A DNA stretch of 64,000 nt from Bacteroidales bacterium (GTDB taxonomy: Bacteria > Bacteroidota > Bacteroidia > Bacteroidales > Muribaculaceae). The stretch's first letter is position 1; every line of letters starts with the position of its first letter. The position numbers were made by a program, and so were the translations under genes. The notes under the pieces were generated by a model. It saw nothing but the letters and a program-made list of their open reading frames with translations. It searched no databases and had not been told where the DNA came from. Shown here one piece after another: positions 16,713 to 25,191 of the stretch. The stretch spans positions 37,209-101,208 of the forward strand of contig JAJBUG010000053.1 in assembly GCA_020860515.1 (NCBI GenBank). The letters are read 5' to 3'.

Positions 16713-17447
16713 TTACTCTGACTTTGAACTTGGTACTGCTCCCCATCCAGCCTCCAAGAATCTCATTTTAGCTGCTTGGATAGTTTGCGATCTTCTACTG
16801 CTATCTGGCAGCACAAGCCTTGCATTGCTTTTGAGCTTCAAATCAGTCTGATTCTTTAGCCAATACTTCTTGTTAAGTCGGCTCAGTTCAACATTTGCCC
16901 TAACCATTTCAGCATAAATCTGATTGTAGGCTCTTTGCCTTTCCGAGTTCGGCATTTGCATATTCAAGCTCGATCGCGCATTTACAAACTGCATTATTTT
17001 ATTTTTCCAATGTTTGGCTGTGTTTGAACCTGGCAGAAGCATTTCCAATGTGGTGTATCTTTTATCTATTTCACTTTGCAGATCATCAAGCCTAGAATTT
17101 TCCGTCAAGGCAATAGCATTGACATTTCTATCAGCCATCTGGATGGTTTCAAACTCTGCATTTTCTTTCATTAGGGTATCCACCTTCTCAGCATAAGGAA
17201 TCTGTTTCTCCAACATCAATTCGGATTCTGTGGTATAGAGAGTTTTGTTGGTAGCATTGGCTGTTTTGGCATAGTTCTTATGGAATGTAGTAAAATACAA
17301 GGCAGAATATGACCCCATCCCTGCATAGGCACCTTCGATGGCATCGAGCTTGGTTGCATCATGCTTCATAGTATAAGATACTCCCTGAGCGTTTCCTTGA
17401 ACTGTGGCTATGCCTATAAGCATTATTATGAATGTGATTTTTTTCAT
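16713..17447 (-). CDS. Secreted helical protein of the tra operon, unknown
   Basis: The start is the ATG at 17447, which gives Met-Lys-Lys-Ile-Thr and a signal peptide of about 20 residues. A longer frame beginning at 17495 overlaps the previous gene and has no signal. About 244 residues in all, nearly all helical after the signal. This and the next gene upstream take the place of TraI (DUF4141, TrbJ-like) between TraG and TraJ, so a VirB5/TrbJ-like role is possible. I do not recognise it by sequence. It is separated from the upstream stop by 2 bp. Confidence 0.65.
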   Translation of the reverse strand: MKKITFIIMLIGIATVQGNAQGVSYTMKHDATKLDAIEGAYAGMGSYSALYFTTFHKNYAKTANATNKTLYTTESELMLEKQIPYAEKVDTLMKENAEFETIQMADRNVNAIALTENSRLDDLQSEIDKRYTTLEMLLPGSNTAKHWKNKIMQFVNARSSLNMQMPNSERQRAYNQIYAEMVRANVELSRLNKKYWLKNQTDLKLKSNARLVLPDSSRRSQTIQAAKMRFLEAGWGAVPSSKSE

Positions 17448-17449
17448 AA

Positions 17450-18193
17450 TCATTCGGTTTTTGAAGTTATTGCATCTCGTTTTCGTTGCAGCCAATCAGC
17501 CAAAGCACCGTCACATATTTCTTTTTTTGATCTTGCCTTTTCCACTGCTTTGCTGAAATATACACGCCTGACATTGATGTAATGCCAAGTGGTGCGATAC
17601 ATGCGTTTCAGCGTAAGTTCGATCATGTCAAGAGTAGCATTGATTTCTTCCAAGCCCTCCATTACAGTCGCCGTCTTGGAACCAGCCTCAGTAGCATAAA
17701 CAGCAGCCAAGGCCCCAAGACTTACCACCATGTGTTCTACCTGACCCTGAATTTTCTCAATGCCATGCTGCGCAATGGTTATGATTATGGTGTCAGCTAC
17801 TTCGATGCGCTTACGCTTTTTCACCTGTTGAGCATAGGTTTCAAGAGTGTTTACATATTCAGGCAATATTGATGATACGCTCTGATATGTAGTGTAGCTG
17901 TTAAGCACAGTCTGCGCACCCATTATCAGCGCATCTATTACATCAAAGGCTTGCGTATATTGGTTGAGCTTATCTTCGATATCATTCTGCTCTATGAAAT
18001 CCTTTTTGCAGATATTATGCAGTGATTCATTGCAAGTCTCAGCAGCTGACCGAGCCACAAGTATTGACCTTACAGCCTTGTGGTTGGAGATATAGGCTTC
18101 GGTGCATGTAGCATCGAAGTTCTTATCAGCCCACGCAGTGAGGCTTGACAACATCAAGAAGAATAGTGTAATATGTAATGCCTTTGTCTTCAT
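17450..18193 (-). CDS. Secreted helical protein of the tra operon, possible TraI/TrbJ counterpart
   Basis: The protein has 247 residues with a signal peptide (1-22). The mature part is long amphipathic helices with four Cys near the N-terminus (residues about 30-65) and a basic C-terminus. Position just before the next helical protein and TraJ is where DUF4141/TraI lies in CTnDOT-like operons. The sequence does not allow a firm family call. It lies 3 bp downstream of the 752-residue gene. Confidence 0.6.
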   Translation of the reverse strand: MKTKALHITLFFLMLSSLTAWADKNFDATCTEAYISNHKAVRSILVARSAAETCNESLHNICKKDFIEQNDIEDKLNQYTQAFDVIDALIMGAQTVLNSYTTYQSVSSILPEYVNTLETYAQQVKKRKRIEVADTIIITIAQHGIEKIQGQVEHMVVSLGALAAVYATEAGSKTATVMEGLEEINATLDMIELTLKRMYRTTWHYINVRRVYFSKAVEKARSKKEICDGALADWLQRKRDAITSKTE

Positions 18194-18196
18194 TCT

Positions 18197-20455
18197 TTAT
18201 TCTAAAGGGATAGCTTGAGAACCATCTGATATTTTGTAAAGAGCGTTCTTGCCGTTCTTTAACCATATATCTCTTCTTTCTTCGGCTAAAGTCTTTTTCT
18301 TATTCTTATCCCAGTCAATCATGCTGTTGGTGCTATTGAAGAGATAAGCCAATTTGAATTTGAACCACATGGCACGTTCGGCTTGTACCAAAGTACGATA
18401 AATCCTTACCAGACGGTTGGTGACTTCAATGGCCACCTCTAAGCGGTCGCAAGCATACAACAGATGCACAGCATGGTCTGGCTCTGTATAGTCATCAGCT
18501 TCTATGCGAATGTACTCTACGGTGACATCACATTCTGGATAGTCGCTATTGGCTTTGGCAATCACTTGATTCACAGTGTTGGCATTGGCGATGTTGGCTG
18601 ATTCTGTGTTGCTTGGATCAAGGTCAATTACTTTGTAAACTGTGGTGTTGTCACCAGTGCCACCAAGGCTCCAGTTGATATCCATCCTGGCACGGTGCAC
18701 CTTTATTCCAAGCTTTTTCTTCACTGGCTCTGCCATGCTCACGGTGGCTCGAAATTCAATCTGGTTTCCATCTTTGCCTATCTTGCATTTGCGGATCCAT
18801 GTGTAATTTTCCCAATGGCCACTATCGAGCCATACAAGATTCCAAATCTTCTGGAGATAATTCATCAAGTAAGGTATGCGTTGCCAGTTGTCAGTTTGGT
18901 CCGCATTCTCTTGTTGTATTTCTTCCCATGCTGCATTCAGGTCATCAAGGTCTTGCTTGGCTTGGTTGAGTTGAGATTGATATCCGTTCAGCACCTCTTT
19001 TTTCTCATAGTATTCGGATTTTAAAGCCTGGGCTGTTTCGGTGTCACCATTAAGATTAGCTTGTTTCATCTTTTCCAAGATTTCCTCCATTTCACTCTGA
19101 ATGTTGGCTATCTTTTCTTCAAGAGTAGAAATCAATGTCTTTCGGATATTAATTTCGCTTTCCACATCATTCAAATCCTCGGTGTCATCACTGCTCAATG
19201 AAGTTTTCATCGAACAAACTTTTGCATGAGGTCCAAGTTTGGTTCCGCAATCCCAGCATCTGTAGCGAGTGGTTTGCTCTCCCAAATTGGATTCATCATG
19301 ACAGGTAACTGATACGATGGCTTGTGAGCAACCCTCTACTTTTTCGGTAGTGGCATCTTCATAATAACTTTTAGAAGTAAGATAGAATTGATATGAATCG
19401 GTCTCTGCATTGTAAGCATCCAATCTGCTTTGCATAACCTTTGAGAATTGGTTATAATCCATGCTTTTACTATCAAATAGTTCGGAATCTACAGCTGCCG
19501 ATGGCTGAGGCTTGGCTTTCGGCACTATGTACCACATTTGTTTGTAATATTGGCCAAGACTTTCGTCAGCATAGTCAGTACCCCAGTCAATGGGATTAAG
19601 GCTAACAAGGTTGAACACCTTAGCTGGATCATTCATTATCGCGTCGCAAGCAGCCTTGGCCATATTCACATCATAAAGAGTGGTATGAGCCAAATTCTTC
19701 CAAGAATCTGTCAGATTCCACATTTCCTTAAGTCCAGCCTTTGTAGTGAGGTCAATGTGGCTCGTTATTTTGAATAGGCTGTCAGCTTCTTCATAAAGGT
19801 CAACGCCCATGGTTTTATACTGGTCAACAATAGCCCTTACTTGTTCTTTCAGGTTCTCCTTGCTAACAGTTACGCTAATGCTATCACCAAAGTGGCTGAA
19901 ACGTTCTTTCCAGTCAACGCCTCCGAGTTGGGTAAAGTCAACCATTGATCGGAATGGCTCTGCAACTTCGAGGAATGAGAGGTGGTCAAAATTGAGTTTG
20001 GAGTTGGTGCATATTGACAGGAACTGATTGCAAAGGCTCTGTACTTCATTTGTAGTCTTGAATATGTAGTTGCCCCAAAATAAAGCGGTGGCTGGGTCGT
20101 TCATCATGATTTGTGCCAGGTTGACAGTTTTGGTCATGATGTTAGGCACCAACTGGCATATCAGCTTGTAATAGAAATTTTCATCACTGCTCCAAAGCCC
20201 AGCATCGGTCAAAGCCTTGTGAAGAAGATATTTACTGAGGAATACAGTGCTCCCAGCTTCAAAGGCTTGCTTGTATTCGTCCCTTATATGCTCATCGGCT
20301 TCTGCGCGTTTCTTTTCGATTTCTTGCAGTGCAGTGAAAATGGTTCCCATTTCAGCAATGGTCTTCTGATCCACGTTGATTTCAACGTAGCTGTAAGCCT
20401 GTGATCTCAACATCGACATCACTGCCATTACTATTATGAGTACTATCTTCTTCAT
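18197..20455 (-). CDS. Large secreted protein of the tra operon with a Cys pair and coiled coil, unknown
   Basis: The protein has 752 residues with a signal peptide (about 1-20). The first 330 or so are helical. A Cys-rich patch resembling a zinc ribbon (RYRCWDCGTKLGPHAKVCSM) lies near the middle, and a coiled coil of about 90 residues (Ile-Glu-Lys-type heptads) follows. The rest is mixed alpha/beta. It is the third largest product of the operon and lies between the TraG ATPase and TraJ. Its size and export suggest a structural channel or tip component, by inference only. A metal-binding motif in an exported protein is unusual. Confidence 0.65.
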   Translation of the reverse strand: MKKIVLIIVMAVMSMLRSQAYSYVEINVDQKTIAEMGTIFTALQEIEKKRAEADEHIRDEYKQAFEAGSTVFLSKYLLHKALTDAGLWSSDENFYYKLICQLVPNIMTKTVNLAQIMMNDPATALFWGNYIFKTTNEVQSLCNQFLSICTNSKLNFDHLSFLEVAEPFRSMVDFTQLGGVDWKERFSHFGDSISVTVSKENLKEQVRAIVDQYKTMGVDLYEEADSLFKITSHIDLTTKAGLKEMWNLTDSWKNLAHTTLYDVNMAKAACDAIMNDPAKVFNLVSLNPIDWGTDYADESLGQYYKQMWYIVPKAKPQPSAAVDSELFDSKSMDYNQFSKVMQSRLDAYNAETDSYQFYLTSKSYYEDATTEKVEGCSQAIVSVTCHDESNLGEQTTRYRCWDCGTKLGPHAKVCSMKTSLSSDDTEDLNDVESEINIRKTLISTLEEKIANIQSEMEEILEKMKQANLNGDTETAQALKSEYYEKKEVLNGYQSQLNQAKQDLDDLNAAWEEIQQENADQTDNWQRIPYLMNYLQKIWNLVWLDSGHWENYTWIRKCKIGKDGNQIEFRATVSMAEPVKKKLGIKVHRARMDINWSLGGTGDNTTVYKVIDLDPSNTESANIANANTVNQVIAKANSDYPECDVTVEYIRIEADDYTEPDHAVHLLYACDRLEVAIEVTNRLVRIYRTLVQAERAMWFKFKLAYLFNSTNSMIDWDKNKKKTLAEERRDIWLKNGKNALYKISDGSQAIPLE

Positions 20456-20479
20456 CGTTAATCGTTTAATCCTTACGGT

Positions 20480-23209
20480 TTACAGGTTTAGCACCTTATT
20501 CGCTGCCATCACCTTCTGAGCAAATGCCAGATAGGTTTTGCATCCATCCTTGTGCCAATCAGCGATGTATTTCTTCAATGCTCCTTCATGGCTGCAATTC
20601 AATTCACGTTTGTAGAGTTTCAATGCCTCTTTTTCAATTCGTTCTGTTGTAAAGGTCATATACTCTTCGGGTGATACCTCTACACCATATACGCCGCTCA
20701 CCAAGCCGCGACGAATGAATACCTCCTTGAATGGTGGGCGGCCTACCTTGTTGTCAAGCTTGTTAATGGTGAAGATTTTCTTTTTATCCACATCAGTCAA
20801 GCCTAACACTTGCTGTATTTCGTCAAAGCGTTCTTGGAATTTTGATTGGTCAAGCAAGATCACCACATCCGAGTTGTTGATAATAGCCTCCTTTACAATC
20901 TTACTTCCAATGATATCTTGAAGCTCTTGGGTCACTACTCCCACCATTCCCCAGAATTTTCGGCACGTTTTGTAAAGATATTTTATGTATTCAGCCATCA
21001 GGGGTGTAGCAATGGCTTTCCAGGCTTCTTCGATCACCAAGCATTTGCGATTCTTTTTCAATCGCATCTTTTGGATAAAGACATCCATAATCACGAGGAT
21101 AATCACTGGGAAAAGCGTAGCATCGTCCTTCACTGCATCAATCTCAAAGACTATGAAATTTTCATCAAAAAGCGTAGTTTCTGACTGTTCGTTAAGGGTC
21201 TTTTCATATTCTCCTCCTTTGTAGAATGGCTTTAACTGCTGACGAAAGGTGGACGGACGCACAGAATCTGGACCTTCTTTGGGTATGCTATCTTCGGCAC
21301 AGATGATGGCTATATCTTCGCAAGCAAACTCATAGAAAGAGTTAAATGACAATTCGTCCACTTTCATGCCCTTGCGACTTTTACCCAAATCCTCTATAAA
21401 TTTTTCAATTTCTTCCTCTATATCTACTTCATCGGTGTGGATATTTCGACTATTCAGACGATCGTGGATGTTGAGATTGGTGGTTTCCGCTTTTAGGCTC
21501 TTTTTGAGCTGGTCAAAACGGTCAGAGGTATAGCCTTTAGTGCCATCAAAATATGTGGCATAGTATTCGTTGATGATTTGGCGTACTACTCGTTTCTCAG
21601 TGGGCGACACATCGCTATCATTGCCTTTCCAAAGCTGGAGAATAAGATTCATGAGGAAGTTGATCTTCTCCGGATTGATTTCATCTTTAGTGAGCTTGAA
21701 GGGATTCATGGCAATGGGCTTCTCACGTGTATAGCTGATATACTTACCTCCTAAATGTTCGCATAGCCCTTCATAACTATTTCCTGTATCAACCAATACG
21801 ATATCGGTGCCTTGCTCACTGAGCTGGCGCACAACTGAGTTCATGTGGAAGCTCTTGCCTGAACCTGAGGGACCGACACAGAAGAAATTGCTATTGTCGG
21901 TCATCTTCACCTTGCCTTCCTTGCCTGTGATATCAATTGCTATTGGCACACCTTGTCGATTTGTGTAATAGATTTGTAGCGGAGATTCTTCACTGTGTAG
22001 ATAATGCTCCTTGGCCATAAGGCACATAGCAGCGTCGCTTAGGGTAAGGAAGCGGTCGTAGTCAATATTGAAACTATAACAATTGCCAGGGAAAGAGCAT
22101 ACATATAGTTCAAGTTGGTTGTAGGATCGTTGGCTTATGTGGATACCAAGACGGTCCAGAAAATTCTCTATAGCATTAGTTGGCCGATGAAAATCAACTG
22201 ATTCATCACATGCAATCATTATATTGTAATGGGTGTAAACCAATTGCTTGCTTTCGCGAGCGATTACATCCATCACCTTGGTAATGTCTTCTACTGCAAT
22301 TTGGTTCCCTGCACTTGGAAATGAGGCATGGTAGTGCTTTTTCTTTTCCAGTTTTGCCAATTCCTTTCGCTGGCTTGGCATAAATGTTACTTCATTGTAA
22401 ATCACAGTGTCCGCCTCTGGCACTGAATCCAAAAAGGCCATTATGTCAACTGGCATTGAGATATTGTTAATCTCGATATTGGTATAGGGTCGCAATGTGT
22501 TTGGAAGACCAACGTCACCAACATCCACCACGGTATAGGTACGAAATTTTCTTGTGCCTATTTCAATACATTCGTCGGTTACATTGAAGTTGTTGAACTT
22601 TGGTACTTTGGAATCAAAGTCCATTGCGAAGAAACGGTCAACATATTCTGTGGCTTCTTCAACGGTAAGAAGTGAAGCTGACACTCCTGAATCTTTCAGT
22701 AGAGAAGCTGCCTTTTCAACCTTTACAAGAAATTCTTTCCATTTCTTATCATCGTAGTTGAATAACTTGCTTTTCTTGTTTTCTTGGGTTATGGTAAGAT
22801 AGGTATGAGCATCTGTATATTTACGGCCTTTGAAATGCTCAAAGTATGATTTTGACAGATAATCCAACCTTTCGGTATGTTCTTTTTGGAATTTGCGCCT
22901 TACATACACATCCTGCTTGTGCATGGCATAACCTTCTCCAAGAGTTTGCATTATTGAGGTGAGAATACGGTTAAATTCGTAATAGGCACTTATATCGGCG
23001 CAATATTTCTGTACTGGATTTGTGAATTTGAATATGACTGAGTATTCGCCAGTTTTGGTGTACAGTACGGCATATCCACCGACATTCTCAATCGAATAGT
23101 AAATGTCTTTGAATATGTGCTTGCGCTTGCCTCCAGTGCCGAAAGCATATACGCTGATTGCCATGCCTACGAATATGCAGGTGATTGCAAATAGTACTGT
23201 CAATGTCAT
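20480..23209 (-). CDS. traG: Conjugation ATPase TraG (VirB4 family)
   Basis: The protein has 909 residues. N-terminal hydrophobic segment (1-25), then the VirB4 N-domain. The C-terminal ATPase domain has Walker A GPSGSGKS at 446-453 and Walker B around CLVIEEAWKAIA, followed by the VVTQELQD motif. TraG energises assembly of the channel and is the marker gene of CTnDOT-like elements. It follows traF after 46 bp. Confidence 0.93.
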   Translation of the reverse strand: MTLTVLFAITCIFVGMAISVYAFGTGGKRKHIFKDIYYSIENVGGYAVLYTKTGEYSVIFKFTNPVQKYCADISAYYEFNRILTSIMQTLGEGYAMHKQDVYVRRKFQKEHTERLDYLSKSYFEHFKGRKYTDAHTYLTITQENKKSKLFNYDDKKWKEFLVKVEKAASLLKDSGVSASLLTVEEATEYVDRFFAMDFDSKVPKFNNFNVTDECIEIGTRKFRTYTVVDVGDVGLPNTLRPYTNIEINNISMPVDIMAFLDSVPEADTVIYNEVTFMPSQRKELAKLEKKKHYHASFPSAGNQIAVEDITKVMDVIARESKQLVYTHYNIMIACDESVDFHRPTNAIENFLDRLGIHISQRSYNQLELYVCSFPGNCYSFNIDYDRFLTLSDAAMCLMAKEHYLHSEESPLQIYYTNRQGVPIAIDITGKEGKVKMTDNSNFFCVGPSGSGKSFHMNSVVRQLSEQGTDIVLVDTGNSYEGLCEHLGGKYISYTREKPIAMNPFKLTKDEINPEKINFLMNLILQLWKGNDSDVSPTEKRVVRQIINEYYATYFDGTKGYTSDRFDQLKKSLKAETTNLNIHDRLNSRNIHTDEVDIEEEIEKFIEDLGKSRKGMKVDELSFNSFYEFACEDIAIICAEDSIPKEGPDSVRPSTFRQQLKPFYKGGEYEKTLNEQSETTLFDENFIVFEIDAVKDDATLFPVIILVIMDVFIQKMRLKKNRKCLVIEEAWKAIATPLMAEYIKYLYKTCRKFWGMVGVVTQELQDIIGSKIVKEAIINNSDVVILLDQSKFQERFDEIQQVLGLTDVDKKKIFTINKLDNKVGRPPFKEVFIRRGLVSGVYGVEVSPEEYMTFTTERIEKEALKLYKRELNCSHEGALKKYIADWHKDGCKTYLAFAQKVMAANKVLNL

Positions 23210-23255
23210 CGCGTATTATCCTTTATTCTTGTATCTTTTGGTTATTGTTTCAGCC

Positions 23256-23555
23256 TTATAGCTGATAGTGGCGTGTGTAAACAAAGATGCCTTTGTCAGT
23301 TTTCTTAGAGTATAGTCCTTTCTGGCGTTTGGTTATAATCATAATGGCTGTATAACAGATAATTATAGATGTTATGATTAATGCAGCCAGAAAGCCCATC
23401 ATTGCACTTGTAACAATGTAGGTGAAAAAAGCCGCTACGGCTCCATATATAGCCCATTTGAAATATCTCCCTTGCAAACCCATCAGTTCAAAGGGCATTT
23501 GAAGCCCTTTGAAAATGGGATAAGAGATTTTTTCTTCATCTTTGGTCTTTTCCAT
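23256..23555 (-). CDS. traF: Conjugative transposon protein TraF (DUF4133)
   Basis: The protein has 99 residues with two hydrophobic segments (about 30-75) and a KGLQMPFELMGLQGRYFKW-type N-terminal signature of DUF4133. The family corresponds to VirB3, a small inner-membrane partner of the VirB4-type ATPase. The gene lies between traE and traG. Confidence 0.88.
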   Translation of the reverse strand: MEKTKDEEKISYPIFKGLQMPFELMGLQGRYFKWAIYGAVAAFFTYIVTSAMMGFLAALIITSIIICYTAIMIITKRQKGLYSKKTDKGIFVYTRHYQL

Positions 23556-23560
23556 TTGGA

Positions 23561-23941
23561 TTAAGCTGATGCTAAGAAGAGGCTTGGACCAAACTTTAGA
23601 CCCAGGATAAGGAAGATACAGCCAAGTGCCAGGGCGACGAGCGATTTCTTAACACCTTGCTCTTCATCGTGAATCTTTTGGTAAACGCAGTAAATGGTGA
23701 TACCGATGGTAGCTCCTCCGAGAGCGAGGCAGATGTAGTTGACGTACTCAGGGTACTTGATCAATTCTTCTGCGGCTGATTGCATTGCTTTGGTTATGAG
23801 CGAAAGATCGCCCGATCCTGTCAGTGAATAACCGTCAGCCTTGGCGGTCATTGCGCTCATAAGAAAGACAATGGCCAGAGCAATGCGGTCATAGGCCATT
23901 TCTCGTACTCTTACGAGCTTTTTGATGAATTTCTTTAGCAT
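23561..23941 (-). CDS. traE: Conjugative transposon protein TraE (DUF4134)
   Basis: The protein has 126 residues: a signal-like N-terminus, then two transmembrane helices (about 65-88 and 100-120). The pattern Leu-Gly-Gly-Ala-Thr-Ile-Gly is typical of DUF4134. This is the VirB2/pilin-like component. It lies 5 bp upstream of traF. A shorter paralogue precedes it (23987-24337). Confidence 0.85.
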   Translation of the reverse strand: MLKKFIKKLVRVREMAYDRIALAIVFLMSAMTAKADGYSLTGSGDLSLITKAMQSAAEELIKYPEYVNYICLALGGATIGITIYCVYQKIHDEEQGVKKSLVALALGCIFLILGLKFGPSLFLASA

Positions 23942-23986
23942 GATGGATTTATTTGATTGGTTATGAGTTGTTGGAATTATCCTGTT

Positions 23987-24337
23987 TTATCCTGTATAGC
24001 AGAAGCCGAAAAGCGCAGGGAAGAATCTGACACTGATTACAAGAAATATGGCACCTCCTAATAATTTATACAGATTTAATTTAGTATCTCTTTCTTCGTT
24101 TTTGATTTGTTCAGATACTTCCCAAACTCCTACGAGAAATAAATCTGCCGCTATTGCAAAAACTATCCACATCACATAAATGTAAACTTCGCATACGAAG
24201 TCATAAGCATTGTAAAGGCCATCGGCACCAGCTGACCAATAATCCACACATCCCACACCACAATGGCCTGGGATAACGCTTAGGACAATAAAGGCTATTG
24301 CCAACAGCGGTCGCATAATATGATTGATAGATTTCAT
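23987..24337 (-). CDS. TraE-like paralogue (DUF4134-type)
   Basis: The protein has 116 residues with a signal peptide and two hydrophobic helices in the same layout as TraE: a pre-helix YDFVCEVYIYVMWIVFA, then a charged loop and a second helix before a Phe/Pro end. Sequence identity with the downstream traE looks low, so it is an old duplication or a distinct pilin-like subunit. Duplicate traE genes occur in other Bacteroidota elements. It is located 45 bp upstream of traE. Confidence 0.65.
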   Translation of the reverse strand: MKSINHIMRPLLAIAFIVLSVIPGHCGVGCVDYWSAGADGLYNAYDFVCEVYIYVMWIVFAIAADLFLVGVWEVSEQIKNEERDTKLNLYKLLGGAIFLVISVRFFPALFGFCYTG

Positions 24338-24350
24338 TTCCTTTTGGTCA

Positions 24351-24992
24351 TTATTCAGGTGTCTTAATTCTCACCACTTTTGGCGTGGGTTTGTTGTACA
24401 TCCTCTCTGGCACAAGACCTATGCGGATGAAATCTTCAAATTCGTAATCCTCCATCTGATTGCTGTAGGTCTTAGGAAGAGCGTTGAGAGTTCTATTATA
24501 GTATGTCACGGAATCAGCAGCACTGTTTGTGGTCTTCTTAGGTGTGGTTTGAGGTTTGTCAGGCGTGGTGGTTTCGGTAGTTTTTTGAGTATTTTCGTTG
24601 GTCTTGCCAAAAGGTAGATTTTCGTTTTCTTGTTTTGCATCCGTTATTGTGGCATCTTCAACGGTGCTGACATCCGTGGTGATAGGAGGGGTCACTACTG
24701 GTTCCTCGATTATGGTTTCATCTTCCTCTTTGATCAACTCGCCAGTTTCGGTTACTTTGGTCTTTTTAAGCCTGGGTATCTTCACGCCGGCCGAGATGGT
24801 CTCACCCTTGGTCTTATTCTTGCCACTTTTCTTGGCAGAATCCGACCAAATATTGTACCCCATTGCTGACAGCCATAGGGTAGTCCATATCAAACTGAAT
24901 ATGACATTTGGGTTCATAATGTGCTTGAATTTTGGTTGTGTCTTTTGAAATTTTCTCACAAAGAAAAACATAAATTTCCTAAAACCATCCAC
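24351..24992 (-). CDS. Membrane-anchored protein at the head of the tra operon, unknown
   Basis: The protein has 213 residues if started at 24992; starts at 24971 or 24917 (Met-Asn-Pro-Asn) are also possible. One transmembrane helix (IFSLIWTTLWLSAMGYNIW) precedes a Lys-rich patch, a long Thr/Glu/Pro-rich disordered stretch and a basic end. It is the first gene of the leftward operon, 13 bp from the TraE-like gene, and diverges from the integrase. No family is recognised. No clear TAnnTTTG box is seen in the 199 bp between it and the integrase start, so the operon promoter may need an activator. Confidence 0.6.
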   Translation of the reverse strand: MDGFRKFMFFFVRKFQKTQPKFKHIMNPNVIFSLIWTTLWLSAMGYNIWSDSAKKSGKNKTKGETISAGVKIPRLKKTKVTETGELIKEEDETIIEEPVVTPPITTDVSTVEDATITDAKQENENLPFGKTNENTQKTTETTTPDKPQTTPKKTTNSAADSVTYYNRTLNALPKTYSNQMEDYEFEDFIRIGLVPERMYNKPTPKVVRIKTPE

Positions 24993-25150
24993 TTTTAACT
25001 AAAAAATCACTTTTTACCCCTCGTTTTTCCACTTTTCTCACGATTGATTTTTCATAACTGAACCTTTCACCCACTTCGTTGCACAGACCTCTAAACCCAA
25101 TCTTATTCATATTTCCCATCTTTAACATGAAGGGATAAGAAAACTTTTGC

Positions 25151-25158
25151 TATCTTTG
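25151..25158 (+). promoter_or_regulatory. Promoter -7 box of the integrase gene
   Basis: TATCTTTG, 33 bp before the ATG at 25192. No good -33 element is seen at the usual distance, so the promoter may be weak or regulated. Confidence 0.6.
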
Positions 25159-25191
25159 CACTATCAATCCACATTCACAAATCACATTCAC

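Noticed and set aside
17448..17495. Start of the 16713 gene at 17495
   Set aside because: The extension overlaps the upstream gene and hides the signal peptide; ATG 17447 fits with a 2-bp gap.
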